A stretch of 64,000 nt of DNA from Flavobacterium sp. JAD_PAG50586_2 (GTDB taxonomy: Bacteria > Bacteroidota > Bacteroidia > Flavobacteriales > Flavobacteriaceae), in assembly GCA_023213215.1 (NCBI GenBank), contig CP096136.1, positions 1,426,001-1,490,000 on the forward strand. Direction: 5' to 3'. Position 1 is the first letter of the stretch. Each line of letters opens with the position of its first letter. The notes under the pieces are model-generated. The model made no database searches. It saw only the letters and a list, made by a program, of their open reading frames with translations, and was not told the origin of the DNA. Shown here piece after piece: positions 55,274 to 63,495 of this stretch. The position numbers were made by a program, and so were the translations under genes.

Positions 55274-58210
55274 ATGAAGACTAAATACTTATTATTGTGT
55301 TTTTTCATATTTGCCTCCTTCTCAATTTTCGGACAGTCAAAAGAAGACATTAAAAAAATAACTGCTGACTATGATATGCCAAAACTTAAACAAAAGGAAG
55401 CTTATTATAGAAAAAAAGCCAGTGCAGAAAAACAGAAAGCGCTCGCGGCAGCTTATGCTAAAAAATGGCCAATCTATACAGTAAAAGAGGACGGTAGTAT
55501 TTCAGAATTAATGAAACTTACTCCTGACGGATTTCCGATTTATTATTCTACTGACAATGTAAATGCTGCAAGATCAACTAGAGCGAATCATTTAAATACA
55601 GGAGGATCCTTAGGTTTAAACCTAAACGGACAAGGATTAACGGTTAGAGAATGGGACGGTGGAAATGTAAGAACTACCCACAATGCTTTTGGCGGAAGAG
55701 TTACTGTTGTCGATGATCCTGAAAACACAAACACAATTTCACACGCAACGCACGTTTGTGGAACTCTGGTTGCTGGTCCTTCACCAGGAACAGTAAAAGG
55801 GATGGCTTGGCAGGCAAATGCCCGAACATTTAACTGGACTGATGATGATGCTGAGGCAATTTCTGAAGCCCAGCTTGGAATGCTTGTTTCGAATCATTCC
55901 TATGGCACACCGATTACCTCTAATGGCGTTACAATTCCGGCCTCTTTTGTGGGTTCTTATTCTGGTGATGCTGCTATTTGGGATGATATTGCCTATAGTG
56001 CTCCCTATTTTTTAGCTGTAATGTCTGCCGGAAATGATGGTGAAGACGAAAATAATGCTGAACCACTTAGCTATGGTTTTGATAAATTAGTGGGGAACAA
56101 AACGGCGAAAAATAATTTAGTTGTAGCCAGTTGCGCCGATGTAGCTGTGGCTAACGATGGAACCGTTAATCCTGCCAATATAAATATTAGTGATTTTAGC
56201 AGCGAAGGACCAACAGATGATCTCAGGGTAAAACCAGATATTACCGGAAACGGTGAAAATCTAACTTCAACAAATAATACCAGTAACACTTCAACATTAG
56301 CTATTTCCGGAACTTCAATGGCTTCTCCAAACGTAGCGGGAACTTTGGTTTTAGTGCAACAGCATTATAAAAATGTTACCAATAGTTTTATGCGTTCGGC
56401 AACTCTTAAAGGTTTAGCATGCCACACAGCTGATGATGCCGGAGATGTTGGTCCGGATCCCATTTTTGGATGGGGATTATTAAATGCTAAAAAAGCTGTA
56501 GAGACCATCAACAATAATGGCTTAAGTTCATGGATTTCTGAAGAAAACCTAAACAATAATCAGGTTTACTCGATGACCGTAAATTCTCCGGGAGGTATTC
56601 CGCTAATTGCTTCCATAACATGGACAGATGTCCCGGGAGAAGCTCACAATTTGCTTGCTAATGATCCTACTCCAGCCTTGGTAAACGATTTAGATATTAG
56701 AATTACCCGAAACAATACGACGTATCTCCCTTGGCGATTAATCGATCCTACAAGTCCGGCTAGCAGACTTGGAGATAATGATATTGATAACGTAGAGCAG
56801 GTAAAAGTTGACTCGCCAACTGCGGGCCAATATACAATTACCGTGAGCCACAAAAGAAATTTAGTAACAGGAAATCAAAAATATTCTTTAGTAGTAACAG
56901 GGCTAAGCTCTGCCTTTGCCATTAACTCAACTTCTGATAATTTATCCATCTGTTCAGATCAAAATGCTGTGTTTACCTATAATTATACTCAGGTTGGTTC
57001 CGGAACAACAACATTCTCAGCGGTAGATTTACCAAGCGGTGCAACGGCTTCATTTTCTCCAACAACATTAAGTGCCAACGGAACGGTAACAATGACTATA
57101 ACAGGTTTATCAAACATTACTCCAAATGAATATTTTATTGGAATAAAAGGAACTAGTGCTACAGATACCGAAACGAGATATAAATCTCTAAGGGTTTATA
57201 ACGGAACTTTCCAGCAGGTTGTATTGCAAAGTCCAACCAACGGTCAACAGGCTTTATCTCCTACTACTAATTTAAACTGGGTTGCTCAGCCAAATGCACA
57301 AACCTACCGTGTTCAGGTTTCATTAGATAGCAATTTTTCAACTTTTATTGTAAATGATGTTATAACTGATAATGAATATGCTGTTTCTGGCCTAGATGAA
57401 GCAACGAGATATTACTGGAGAGTAATCCCTTCAAACTCTTGTGGAAACGGACAAGCTGCTAATGCTGTTGTTTTTTCTTTTGCCACAGGTACTTTAGCTT
57501 GTAATAATACCTTTACCGCAAATGATTTTTCCAATGCAGTAATTGCGGATGTGCCAAATTCTGAGGCTTCTGTTCCGGTAACGGTTACTGGTGGGTTTAC
57601 CATTGGACAAATGAGCTTGGATATAGATATTACGCACACATGGATTGGAGATATTACAGTAACTCTTGAAGGTCCTGCTTCTATTGGAAGCCCAATTATT
57701 ACTTTACTGGATATACCATGTGGAGACGATATGGACATCAATTGTACTATGGAAGACACTGGTGCAACTCCGGATTGTTCAGGTGTTCCTGCGGTATCTG
57801 GCAGCATTGCACCAATGGATCCATTGAGTTCTTTAAATACTTTACCTGCAGATGGCGACTGGATTTTAAGGGTTTTAGACCATAATAATGAAGATGGCGG
57901 AACTATAAATAATTTCAGTATTAATTTATGCAGGGTTGAAAGTGCTTTAGCTGTTGTAACAAATCCTATATTAAATAGTAGTGTTTATCCAAATCCGACT
58001 AAGGGAATTGTAAACGTTTCTATCCCATCTTTGATAGATACGGCAACTATAAAATTATTTGATTTGCAGGGAAGGCAAATCCTTTCAACGGAAACTAACC
58101 AAGTGGATACTTCATTCGGTATTGAAAGCCTTCAGGACGGAATATATCTAGTAAATATAGAAAGTGGACAGGCTTCTGTTTCTAAAAAGATTATCCTTAG
58201 AAGAAATTAA
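55274..58210 (+). CDS. Secreted S8 subtilisin-like protease with P-domain and T9SS sorting domain
   Basis: 978 residues, intact. Signal peptide (LLLCFFIFASFSIFGQ), then a subtilase catalytic domain with Asp128 (VREWDGGNV), His157 (SHATHVCGT) and Ser348 (SGTSMASPNVAG). A beta domain (TSDNLSICSDQNAVFTYNY) and an FN3-like module (QSPTNGQQALSPTTNLNWVA ... YYWRVIP) follow. A proprotein-convertase P-domain comes next (IGQMSLDIDITHTWIGDITV ... DWILRVLDHNNEDGGTINNF). The type IX sorting domain is VYPNPTKGIVNVSI ... GIYLVNIESG. An extracellular protease exported by T9SS. Monocistronic, terminator downstream. Confidence 0.95.
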   Translation: MKTKYLLLCFFIFASFSIFGQSKEDIKKITADYDMPKLKQKEAYYRKKASAEKQKALAAAYAKKWPIYTVKEDGSISELMKLTPDGFPIYYSTDNVNAARSTRANHLNTGGSLGLNLNGQGLTVREWDGGNVRTTHNAFGGRVTVVDDPENTNTISHATHVCGTLVAGPSPGTVKGMAWQANARTFNWTDDDAEAISEAQLGMLVSNHSYGTPITSNGVTIPASFVGSYSGDAAIWDDIAYSAPYFLAVMSAGNDGEDENNAEPLSYGFDKLVGNKTAKNNLVVASCADVAVANDGTVNPANINISDFSSEGPTDDLRVKPDITGNGENLTSTNNTSNTSTLAISGTSMASPNVAGTLVLVQQHYKNVTNSFMRSATLKGLACHTADDAGDVGPDPIFGWGLLNAKKAVETINNNGLSSWISEENLNNNQVYSMTVNSPGGIPLIASITWTDVPGEAHNLLANDPTPALVNDLDIRITRNNTTYLPWRLIDPTSPASRLGDNDIDNVEQVKVDSPTAGQYTITVSHKRNLVTGNQKYSLVVTGLSSAFAINSTSDNLSICSDQNAVFTYNYTQVGSGTTTFSAVDLPSGATASFSPTTLSANGTVTMTITGLSNITPNEYFIGIKGTSATDTETRYKSLRVYNGTFQQVVLQSPTNGQQALSPTTNLNWVAQPNAQTYRVQVSLDSNFSTFIVNDVITDNEYAVSGLDEATRYYWRVIPSNSCGNGQAANAVVFSFATGTLACNNTFTANDFSNAVIADVPNSEASVPVTVTGGFTIGQMSLDIDITHTWIGDITVTLEGPASIGSPIITLLDIPCGDDMDINCTMEDTGATPDCSGVPAVSGSIAPMDPLSSLNTLPADGDWILRVLDHNNEDGGTINNFSINLCRVESALAVVTNPILNSSVYPNPTKGIVNVSIPSLIDTATIKLFDLQGRQILSTETNQVDTSFGIESLQDGIYLVNIESGQASVSKKIILRRN

Positions 58211-58226
58211 TCATTCTATAACAAGT

Positions 58227-58264
58227 AAAAGTCCTCTCGTTTTTGGAAACAAGAGGACTTTTTT
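58227..58264. terminator. Bidirectional terminator after the subtilase gene
   Basis: AAAGTCCTCT-(14 bases)-AGAGGACTTT with A and T flanks; touches the stop of the convergent exonuclease gene. Confidence 0.88.
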
Positions 58265-58976
58265 ATACATGGATAATTTCATCGTCAATCAATAAGTCTT
58301 CGCGCCGCAGTCGAAGGAAGATTTGTGCCACTGCAATTACATCTTTCTCACAATAGATAACTATACGATCGATGTCTTTTTCAATATAAAAAACATGTGC
58401 TACCTGACTTCCGTCTATATCTCCTTTTGAAGAAGGAATTCCGAGAATTTTTGTCAATAATTTTAAGGAAGTAAAATGTTTGTAATCGCCAAACTTCCAT
58501 AATTCCAAAGTATCCAGATGTGGAATTTCCCATGGTTTTTTACCAAATAAATTCAGTTTATTTGGAATTGGAATACTATTAATAATCATTCGTCTGGCGA
58601 TAAACGGGATATCAAATTCTTTGGCATTATGTCCGCAAAGAACATGCTGCGCCTGATTGAAATGAGTTTCAAGTAAATTAGAGAAATCCTTTAAGATCTT
58701 TTTCTCATCACCAAAAAATGAAGTGACCCTAAAATTTCTAATATCACTCTTATTGGCAAAATAACCCACCGAAATACAGACTATTTTCCCAAACTCGGCC
58801 CAAATTCCCGCGCGTTCATAAAAGTCTTCGGGCGTATATTCATCGCGTCTTTGGTATTGGGTTTTTTGCTCCCAAAGTTGTTTCATATCGTCATCCAGAA
58901 TATTGAAATTTTCGGCTTCGGGAACGGTTTCAATGTCGAGAAATAGAATGTTGTTGAGATTTATCTTTTCTATCAT
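58263..58976 (-). CDS. Predicted 3'-5' exonuclease, PolB-like DnaQ fold
   Basis: 237 residues. RNase H-like exonuclease with the acidic residues in ILFLDIETVPE (DxE), CGHNAKEFDIPFIARRM (middle Asp) and IVIYCEKDVIAVAQIFLRLR (last Asp). This is the stand-alone family related to the exonuclease domain of B-family DNA polymerases. Probably removes nucleotides from DNA 3' ends. Partners unknown. It is one of two DNA-repair-type genes here, followed on the same strand by the methyltransferase at 59044 further upstream. Confidence 0.87.
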   Translation of the reverse strand: MIEKINLNNILFLDIETVPEAENFNILDDDMKQLWEQKTQYQRRDEYTPEDFYERAGIWAEFGKIVCISVGYFANKSDIRNFRVTSFFGDEKKILKDFSNLLETHFNQAQHVLCGHNAKEFDIPFIARRMIINSIPIPNKLNLFGKKPWEIPHLDTLELWKFGDYKHFTSLKLLTKILGIPSSKGDIDGSQVAHVFYIEKDIDRIVIYCEKDVIAVAQIFLRLRREDLLIDDEIIHV

Positions 58977-59043
58977 CTTTAATAAATTTAAGAATTTACC
59001 GACTTAAAAGTAAGCATTACAAATTAAATATGAAAGAAATTTT

Positions 59044-59514
59044 TTAAAAAAGTGATTGCTGTTTTGACGGACTTTCGTGTTCGAGCAACCATTTCTTGCG
59101 CCATAATCCTCCGGCATATCCGGTCAATGAACCATCAGTTCCGATAACTCTATGACACGGAACGACTATCCAAAGTGGATTTCTTCCATTGGCCGATGCT
59201 ACGGCACGAATTGCTTTTACATCACCCAGTTTTTTGGACAAATCAAGATAAGATACCGTTTTTCCAAACGGAATATTCAATAACTCCTGCCATACTTTTT
59301 GCTGGAAATCGGTTCCTTGGGGATTGAGTTTAAAATCAAAATGCTGGCGCTGGCCATCAAAATATTCCCGAAGTTGGGAAACACAATCCTTTAACGGAAT
59401 TGGAATTTTAGTGGTTTTTTTACCTTCACTCAAAATCGAAATTTCAGCAATGCCATTTTCATCACCAACTATTTTGGTTATTCCGAGTGGCGATTCTATA
59501 AAGGCTGTTTCCAT
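59044..59514 (-). CDS. ogt: Methylated-DNA-protein-cysteine methyltransferase
   Basis: 156 residues. The acceptor Cys lies in IVVPCHRVIGTDGSLTGYAGG, with the helix-turn-helix FQQKVWQELLNIPFGKTVSYLDLSKKLG. The N-terminal ribonuclease-like domain is short. Suicide repair of O6-methylguanine and O4-methylthymine. The short single-function form (Ogt type), without an Ada regulatory domain. Located 19 bases before the cytochrome c gene's stop on the same strand. Confidence 0.94.
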   Translation of the reverse strand: METAFIESPLGITKIVGDENGIAEISILSEGKKTTKIPIPLKDCVSQLREYFDGQRQHFDFKLNPQGTDFQQKVWQELLNIPFGKTVSYLDLSKKLGDVKAIRAVASANGRNPLWIVVPCHRVIGTDGSLTGYAGGLWRKKWLLEHESPSKQQSLF

Positions 59515-59533
59515 TTGATAAAGTTATCAAATA

Positions 59534-59902
59534 TTATTTTGAAAAGCTATAAATATAATCTTCCAGAGCCTGCAGCTGTTCATCGCTCATTGTTTTCGTT
59601 ATGGCGAAGTTGGTTTTCATGATATCGTATTGGCTTGGGTCGACAATTGGTTCACTTTCTTCTTTTAGGAACAAAACGATGTTGCCTTTTTTGGATTTGT
59701 AGATTTTGGCTATTTCTTCAAGGCTTGGACCCACAATTTTCTGGTCGGGTTTATGGCAGGCGATGCAGTTTCCTTCACCTTCAAAGAGTTCCTGGCCGGA
59801 GACTTTTACTGATGTTTCATCTACTGAACCTTCTGCTTTTTCTTCTTTGGATTTACAGGAAATTAAAACCAGTAACGTTATAATTAAAAATAGTTTTTTC
59901 AT
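59534..59902 (-). CDS. Small cytochrome c lipoprotein
   Basis: 122 residues. Lipoprotein signal (LFLIITLLVLISC-KSKEE), an acidic linker, and one class I cytochrome c domain with heme motif GEGNCIACHKPD (CxxCH), GPSLEEIA, and an axial Met in MKTNFA. The helix EQLQALEDYIYSF closes the fold. A membrane-anchored periplasmic electron carrier, probably donating to or accepting from an oxidase or dehydrogenase. The SCO gene at 35370 is the only other cytochrome-oxidase-linked gene here. Confidence 0.9.
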   Translation of the reverse strand: MKKLFLIITLLVLISCKSKEEKAEGSVDETSVKVSGQELFEGEGNCIACHKPDQKIVGPSLEEIAKIYKSKKGNIVLFLKEESEPIVDPSQYDIMKTNFAITKTMSDEQLQALEDYIYSFSK

Positions 59903-59932
59903 GGTTTACAAAAATTCAATACGTTTTTCTAT

Positions 59933-60027
59933 TAGCCCCGATTGGCGTGGAAATCTCCCGATTTATCGGGAATTGGAACAGAAAGCGGGAATATGGACAA
60001 CTGATAAAGCCCGAGCCTTTCGCTTCT
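59933..60027 (+). repeat. Dispersed intergenic repeat, copy 7
   Basis: TAGCCCCGATTGGCGTGGAA, a TCCCGATTTATCGGGA hairpin (59955-59970), then AGAAAGCGGGAATAT and CCTTTCGCTTC. Sits between hemB and the cytochrome c gene. Confidence 0.7.
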
Positions 60028-60077
60028 GAAATTTTACCTCAAATTCATAAATTAAAATTTGCGAATTTGTGGTCTGA

Positions 60078-61073
60078 TTATTTGTTTAATAAGATTGCTG
60101 CTTCCTTAGCAAAGTAAGTCGAAATCAGGCTTGCTCCGGCACGTTTGATGCACATCAATTGTTCCATCATGATTTTGTCGTGGTCGAGCCAGCCTCTTTC
60201 TGAAGCTGCCTTAATCATAGCATATTCGCCAGAAACGTGAAAAACCGTAACGGGAACATTTACTGCGTTTTTGACTTCGCGAACGATGTCCAGATAGGCG
60301 ATTCCTGGTTTTACCATGACCATATCGGCACCTTCCTCGACATCCATCAAGGCTTCTTTTACGGCTTCGATTCGGTTTGCGTAGTCCATTTGGTAAGTTT
60401 TTTTGTCTTTTGGGACTTCGATATCGGCTTCTCTTGGAGCGCTATCCAAAGCATCCCGGAATGGCCCATAAAATGCTGAAGCGTATTTCGCAGAATAACT
60501 CATGATTCCAACATTGGAAAATCCTGCAGCATCCAAACCTTGCCTTAGTCTCAAAACACGTCCGTCCATCATATCGCTTGGTGCTACGAAATCGGCTCCG
60601 GCCTGTGCGTGTGAAACTGCCATTTTTACCAAAGCTTCATTGGTTGCATCGTTGGCAATATCTCCGTTTTCAATAATTCCGTCATGGCCATAAATTGAAT
60701 ATGGGTCGAGTGCTACATCGGGCATTACAATCATTTCCGGGCAGGCTTTTTTGATTTCCCTAATAGCATTCTGCATCAATCCGTTTGGATTCCAGGCTTC
60801 CTTGCCTGTGTTGTCTTTTAGGCTTTCATCAACCTTCACATAAATGTTTACGGCGCGGATTCCCAATGCGTAAATTTCCTTTACTTCCTCAACTGTCAAA
60901 TCCAACGAACGGCGGAAAATTCCCGGCATTGATGGAATTTCAGATTTATAATTTTCGCCTTCTGTAATAAACATTGGGAACATGAAGTCGGTTGGACTTA
61001 ACGTGGTTTCACGAACTAGCGAACGAATGCTTTCGTTTATTCGTAATCTTCTGCCTCTTTGTAGTGGGAACAT
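60078..61073 (-). CDS. hemB: Porphobilinogen synthase, Mg2+-dependent type
   Basis: 331 residues. Condenses two 5-aminolevulinate molecules. Visible: LSPTDFMFPMFITEG, the metal region VMPDVALDPYSIYGHDGIIE, VAPSDMMDGRV and the Schiff-base Lys in DMVMVKPGIAYLD. The metal region has Asp where zinc enzymes have three Cys, so this is the Mg2+-using form. Ends the heme cluster on the minus strand, separated from hemF by the four-helix-bundle cassette. Confidence 0.96.
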   Translation of the reverse strand: MFPLQRGRRLRINESIRSLVRETTLSPTDFMFPMFITEGENYKSEIPSMPGIFRRSLDLTVEEVKEIYALGIRAVNIYVKVDESLKDNTGKEAWNPNGLMQNAIREIKKACPEMIVMPDVALDPYSIYGHDGIIENGDIANDATNEALVKMAVSHAQAGADFVAPSDMMDGRVLRLRQGLDAAGFSNVGIMSYSAKYASAFYGPFRDALDSAPREADIEVPKDKKTYQMDYANRIEAVKEALMDVEEGADMVMVKPGIAYLDIVREVKNAVNVPVTVFHVSGEYAMIKAASERGWLDHDKIMMEQLMCIKRAGASLISTYFAKEAAILLNK

Positions 61074-61087
61074 ATTTATAGTTTTTT

Positions 61088-61488
61088 AGTTAACGGTTTA
61101 CAGTTAACAGTTTATAGTGTTGCGTTTATTTTTTTTATTAATGAAGCTAACATCTTCTTTATTTCTATTAGTTCTGAAATAAATTTTTCAGATTTATCTT
61201 CCTGAATAAATTTTAAATCTGTTGAAAGTAAAATTAAATATTCTAATTCGTGTGCTGAACCTGATGAAATATATAAAAATCGATTAACTCTTTTTGGGTT
61301 TGTCTTCCGCAACCTTCAACAATATTAGTTGGAATTGAAACAGCAGCTCTATTTATTTGGGAAACCAAATTGAATTGCTCAGTTTTTGGAAATTAGCTGT
61401 TATCAAATATACCTCAAGCACTAACTGATGTGCTTTTTGCCAAACGTTATATTTTTTATAATCAATCATAAACTGTAAACCGTTAACT
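61088..61488. mobile_element. Candidate mini-cassette: four-helix-bundle gene framed by 18-bp inverted repeats
   Basis: Perfect inverted repeats AGTTAACGGTTTACAGTT (61088-61105) and AACTGTAAACCGTTAACT (61471-61488) enclose a single small gene whose ATG (61469) and stop (61112) nearly touch them. Size 401 bases, between hemB and hemF. No transposase and no obvious target duplication. Confidence 0.45.
61112..61469 (-). CDS. Four-helix-bundle (S23/IVP family) protein, two frameshifts
   Basis: About 119 residues after repair, ATG 61469: MIDYKKYNVWQKAHQLVLEV, then VSQINRAAVSIPTNIVEG and FLYISSGSAHELEYLILLST. The WxxxHxLVxxVY, INRAAxSIPxNIxEG and GSxxELEYLI blocks define the 23S rRNA intervening-sequence protein family. 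Breaks are five-base runs at 61383-61387 (six gives NFQKTEQFNLV) and 61275-61279 (six gives ELIDFLYISS). A shorter open frame, 61112-61312, covers only the C-terminal half. Some family members serve as Avd in diversity-generating retroelements; most have no known role. It is framed by inverted repeats. Confidence 0.75.
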
Positions 61489-61504
61489 GTAAAACTGTAA
61501 ACTC

Positions 61505-62428
61505 TTAAATCCAGTCAATCGGATTTTCCAATACTTTTATCAATCTTTCTTCTGCACTTCCTGCATCAGGATGATGGTCATATACCCACTGAACGTGTGG
61601 CGGTAAACTCATCAGAATCGATTCAATCCTACCGTTGGTTTTTAAGCCAAAAAGTGTGCCTTTGTCGTGTACCAGATTGAATTCGACGTAACGGCCGCGA
61701 CGGATTTCCTGCCAGGTTTTTTGTGCTTCCGTGTACTCTAAATCTTTTCTTCTTTCAACAATCGGAATATAAGCTTCCAGGAAACTGTTGCCAACTTCGG
61801 TTACAAAGTTGTACCAGTCTTCCATTGACATTTCTTCATTTGCTTTGCAATAATCGAAAAATAATCCTCCTATTCCTCTGGCTTCATTTCGGTGTGCGTT
61901 CCAGAAATAGGCATCGCATTGTTTTTTGTATTTTGGATAAAACTCAGTGTTGTGTTTGTCGCAGGCGTTTTTACAGGTTTGATGAAAATGTTTCGCATCT
62001 TCTTCAAACAGATAATATGGTGTTAAATCCTGACCGCCGCCGAACCAGGAATTGATTACGTTCCGTGAACCTGTGCTGAGCGCAGTCGAAGTATCATACA
62101 TTTCAAAATAACGCCAGTTAGCATGAACCGTTGGTACCATCGGATTTTTGGGATGAATCACTAAACTTAGTCCGCAGGCAAAAAAATCGGCTTCACCTAC
62201 GTTGAACATTTTCTGCATGGCTTCCGGTAACTTTCCGTGAACTGCTGAAATGTTTACGCCGCCTTTTTCAAAAACGTTTCCGTTTTCTATCACACGTGTT
62301 CTTCCACCACCTCCTTCAGGACGTTTCCAATTGTCTTCACGGAATTTGGCCTGACCGTCGATAGCTTCAAGACCAAAACAGATTTGATCCTGTAAATATT
62401 GTATGTATGAAAAAAACTTGTCTTTCAT
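61505..62428 (-). CDS. hemF: Oxygen-dependent coproporphyrinogen III oxidase
   Basis: 307 residues. Decarboxylates two propionates of coproporphyrinogen III using O2. Family blocks: WKRPEGGGGRTRVIENGNVF, GVNISAVHGKLP, VHANWRYFEMYD, SWFGGGQDLTPYYLFEEDA, WNAHRNEARGIGGLFFDYC, and RRGRYVEFNLVHDKGTLFGL. Between YFEMYD and WFGGG there are 15 residues (TSTALSTGSRNVINS), where this family usually has about seven or eight. The extra part is encoded by TTCGACTGCGCTCAGCACAG, which resembles the hairpin in dispersed repeat copy 1. Zero gap to hemE; operon with hemE and probably hemD. Confidence 0.95.
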   Translation of the reverse strand: MKDKFFSYIQYLQDQICFGLEAIDGQAKFREDNWKRPEGGGGRTRVIENGNVFEKGGVNISAVHGKLPEAMQKMFNVGEADFFACGLSLVIHPKNPMVPTVHANWRYFEMYDTSTALSTGSRNVINSWFGGGQDLTPYYLFEEDAKHFHQTCKNACDKHNTEFYPKYKKQCDAYFWNAHRNEARGIGGLFFDYCKANEEMSMEDWYNFVTEVGNSFLEAYIPIVERRKDLEYTEAQKTWQEIRRGRYVEFNLVHDKGTLFGLKTNGRIESILMSLPPHVQWVYDHHPDAGSAEERLIKVLENPIDWI

Positions 62429-63454
62429 CTATGATTTATATTCCTTAACCGCTTCAATAAAAGCTTTGGCATGATCTACCGGAATGTTTGGTAAAATTCC
62501 GTGACCAAGGTTTACGATATAACTGTCTTTTCCGAATTCATCAATCATTTCATGGACCATTTTCTTTATGGTTGGAATTGGAGATAATAATCTTGACGGA
62601 TCGAAATTTCCTTGTAATGTGATTTTTCCACCAGATAAATACCTTGCATTCCTTGCTGAGCAAGTCCAGTCAACTCCAAGTGCAGATGCTTTTGATTTTG
62701 CCATGTCATTCAACGCAAACCAGCATCCTTTTCCGAATACGATAACCTTTGTATCTTCGGCTAACGCGTCAACAATCTGGTTGATGTATTTCCATGAGAA
62801 TTCCTGATAATCTACTGGTGATAACATTCCGCCCCAGGAATCAAAAATCTGGATTGCGTTGCAGCCGGCATTTACTTTCTCTTTTAAATATAAAATTGTT
62901 GTATCTGTGATTTTTTGCAATAAAGTGTGAGCTGCAACTGGGTTTGAAAAACAGAATCCTTTGGCAGTATCAAAACTTTTGGAGCCTTTCCCTTCAACGG
63001 CATAACAGAAAATCGTCCATGGTGAACCTGCAAATCCAATTAATGGAACCTCATCGTTCAGCATTTCCTTCGTTAATTTGATAGCGTCAAAAACGTAGCC
63101 TAAAGTTTCGTGAACATCGGGAACAAATGTTTTATTTACATCTTCCATAGAGCGAATCGGATTCGGGATAATTGGCCCCAAATTGTCTTTCAACTCTACG
63201 TGGATTCCCATTGCTCTTGGCACTACCAAAATATCAGAGAATAAAATCGCCGCATCAGGTTTTACGATTCTGATGGGCTGAACCGTAATTTCCGCTGCCA
63301 ATTCTGGGGTTTCACAGCGTGTAAAAAAATCATATTTGTCGCGCAAAGCCCTAAATTCGGGTAAATATCTTCCTGCCTGGCGCATCATCCAAACTGGCGG
63401 ACGTTCTACAGTTTCGTTATTTAATGCTCTTAAGAAAAGGTCGTTTTTGATCAT
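62429..63454 (-). CDS. hemE: Uroporphyrinogen decarboxylase
   Basis: 341 residues. Converts uroporphyrinogen III to coproporphyrinogen III. The signature [20 protein letters not shown] is at about residues 18-37; [14 protein letters not shown] and [16 protein letters not shown] follow, as do the second signature and [14 protein letters not shown]. Length is standard. The stop touches the hemF ATG, so the two are cotranscribed. Upstream, 41 bases of TTAGC-type direct repeats separate it from hemD. Confidence 0.96.
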   Translation of the reverse strand: MIKNDLFLRALNNETVERPPVWMMRQAGRYLPEFRALRDKYDFFTRCETPELAAEITVQPIRIVKPDAAILFSDILVVPRAMGIHVELKDNLGPIIPNPIRSMEDVNKTFVPDVHETLGYVFDAIKLTKEMLNDEVPLIGFAGSPWTIFCYAVEGKGSKSFDTAKGFCFSNPVAAHTLLQKITDTTILYLKEKVNAGCNAIQIFDSWGGMLSPVDYQEFSWKYINQIVDALAEDTKVIVFGKGCWFALNDMAKSKASALGVDWTCSARNARYLSGGKITLQGNFDPSRLLSPIPTIKKMVHEMIDEFGKDSYIVNLGHGILPNIPVDHAKAFIEAVKEYKS

Positions 63455-63456
63455 GT

Positions 63457-63490
63457 TTTAGCTTTTAGCTGTTAGCAGTTAGCTTTCAGC
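63457..63490. repeat. TTAGC-type short direct repeats between hemD and hemE
   Basis: TTTTAGCTTTTAGCTGTTAG then CAGTTAGCTTTCAGC: four to five imperfect copies of an AGCTNTTAG unit. Similar simple repeats frame the four-helix-bundle cassette. Confidence 0.6.
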
Positions 63491-63495
63491 ATTTA

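Noticed and set aside
61112..61469. Diversity-generating retroelement accessory (Avd)
   Set aside because: No reverse transcriptase, template repeat or variable-repeat target gene in the window.
63457..63490. CRISPR-like array between hemD and hemE
   Set aside because: Repeat unit is under 10 bases with no spacers.
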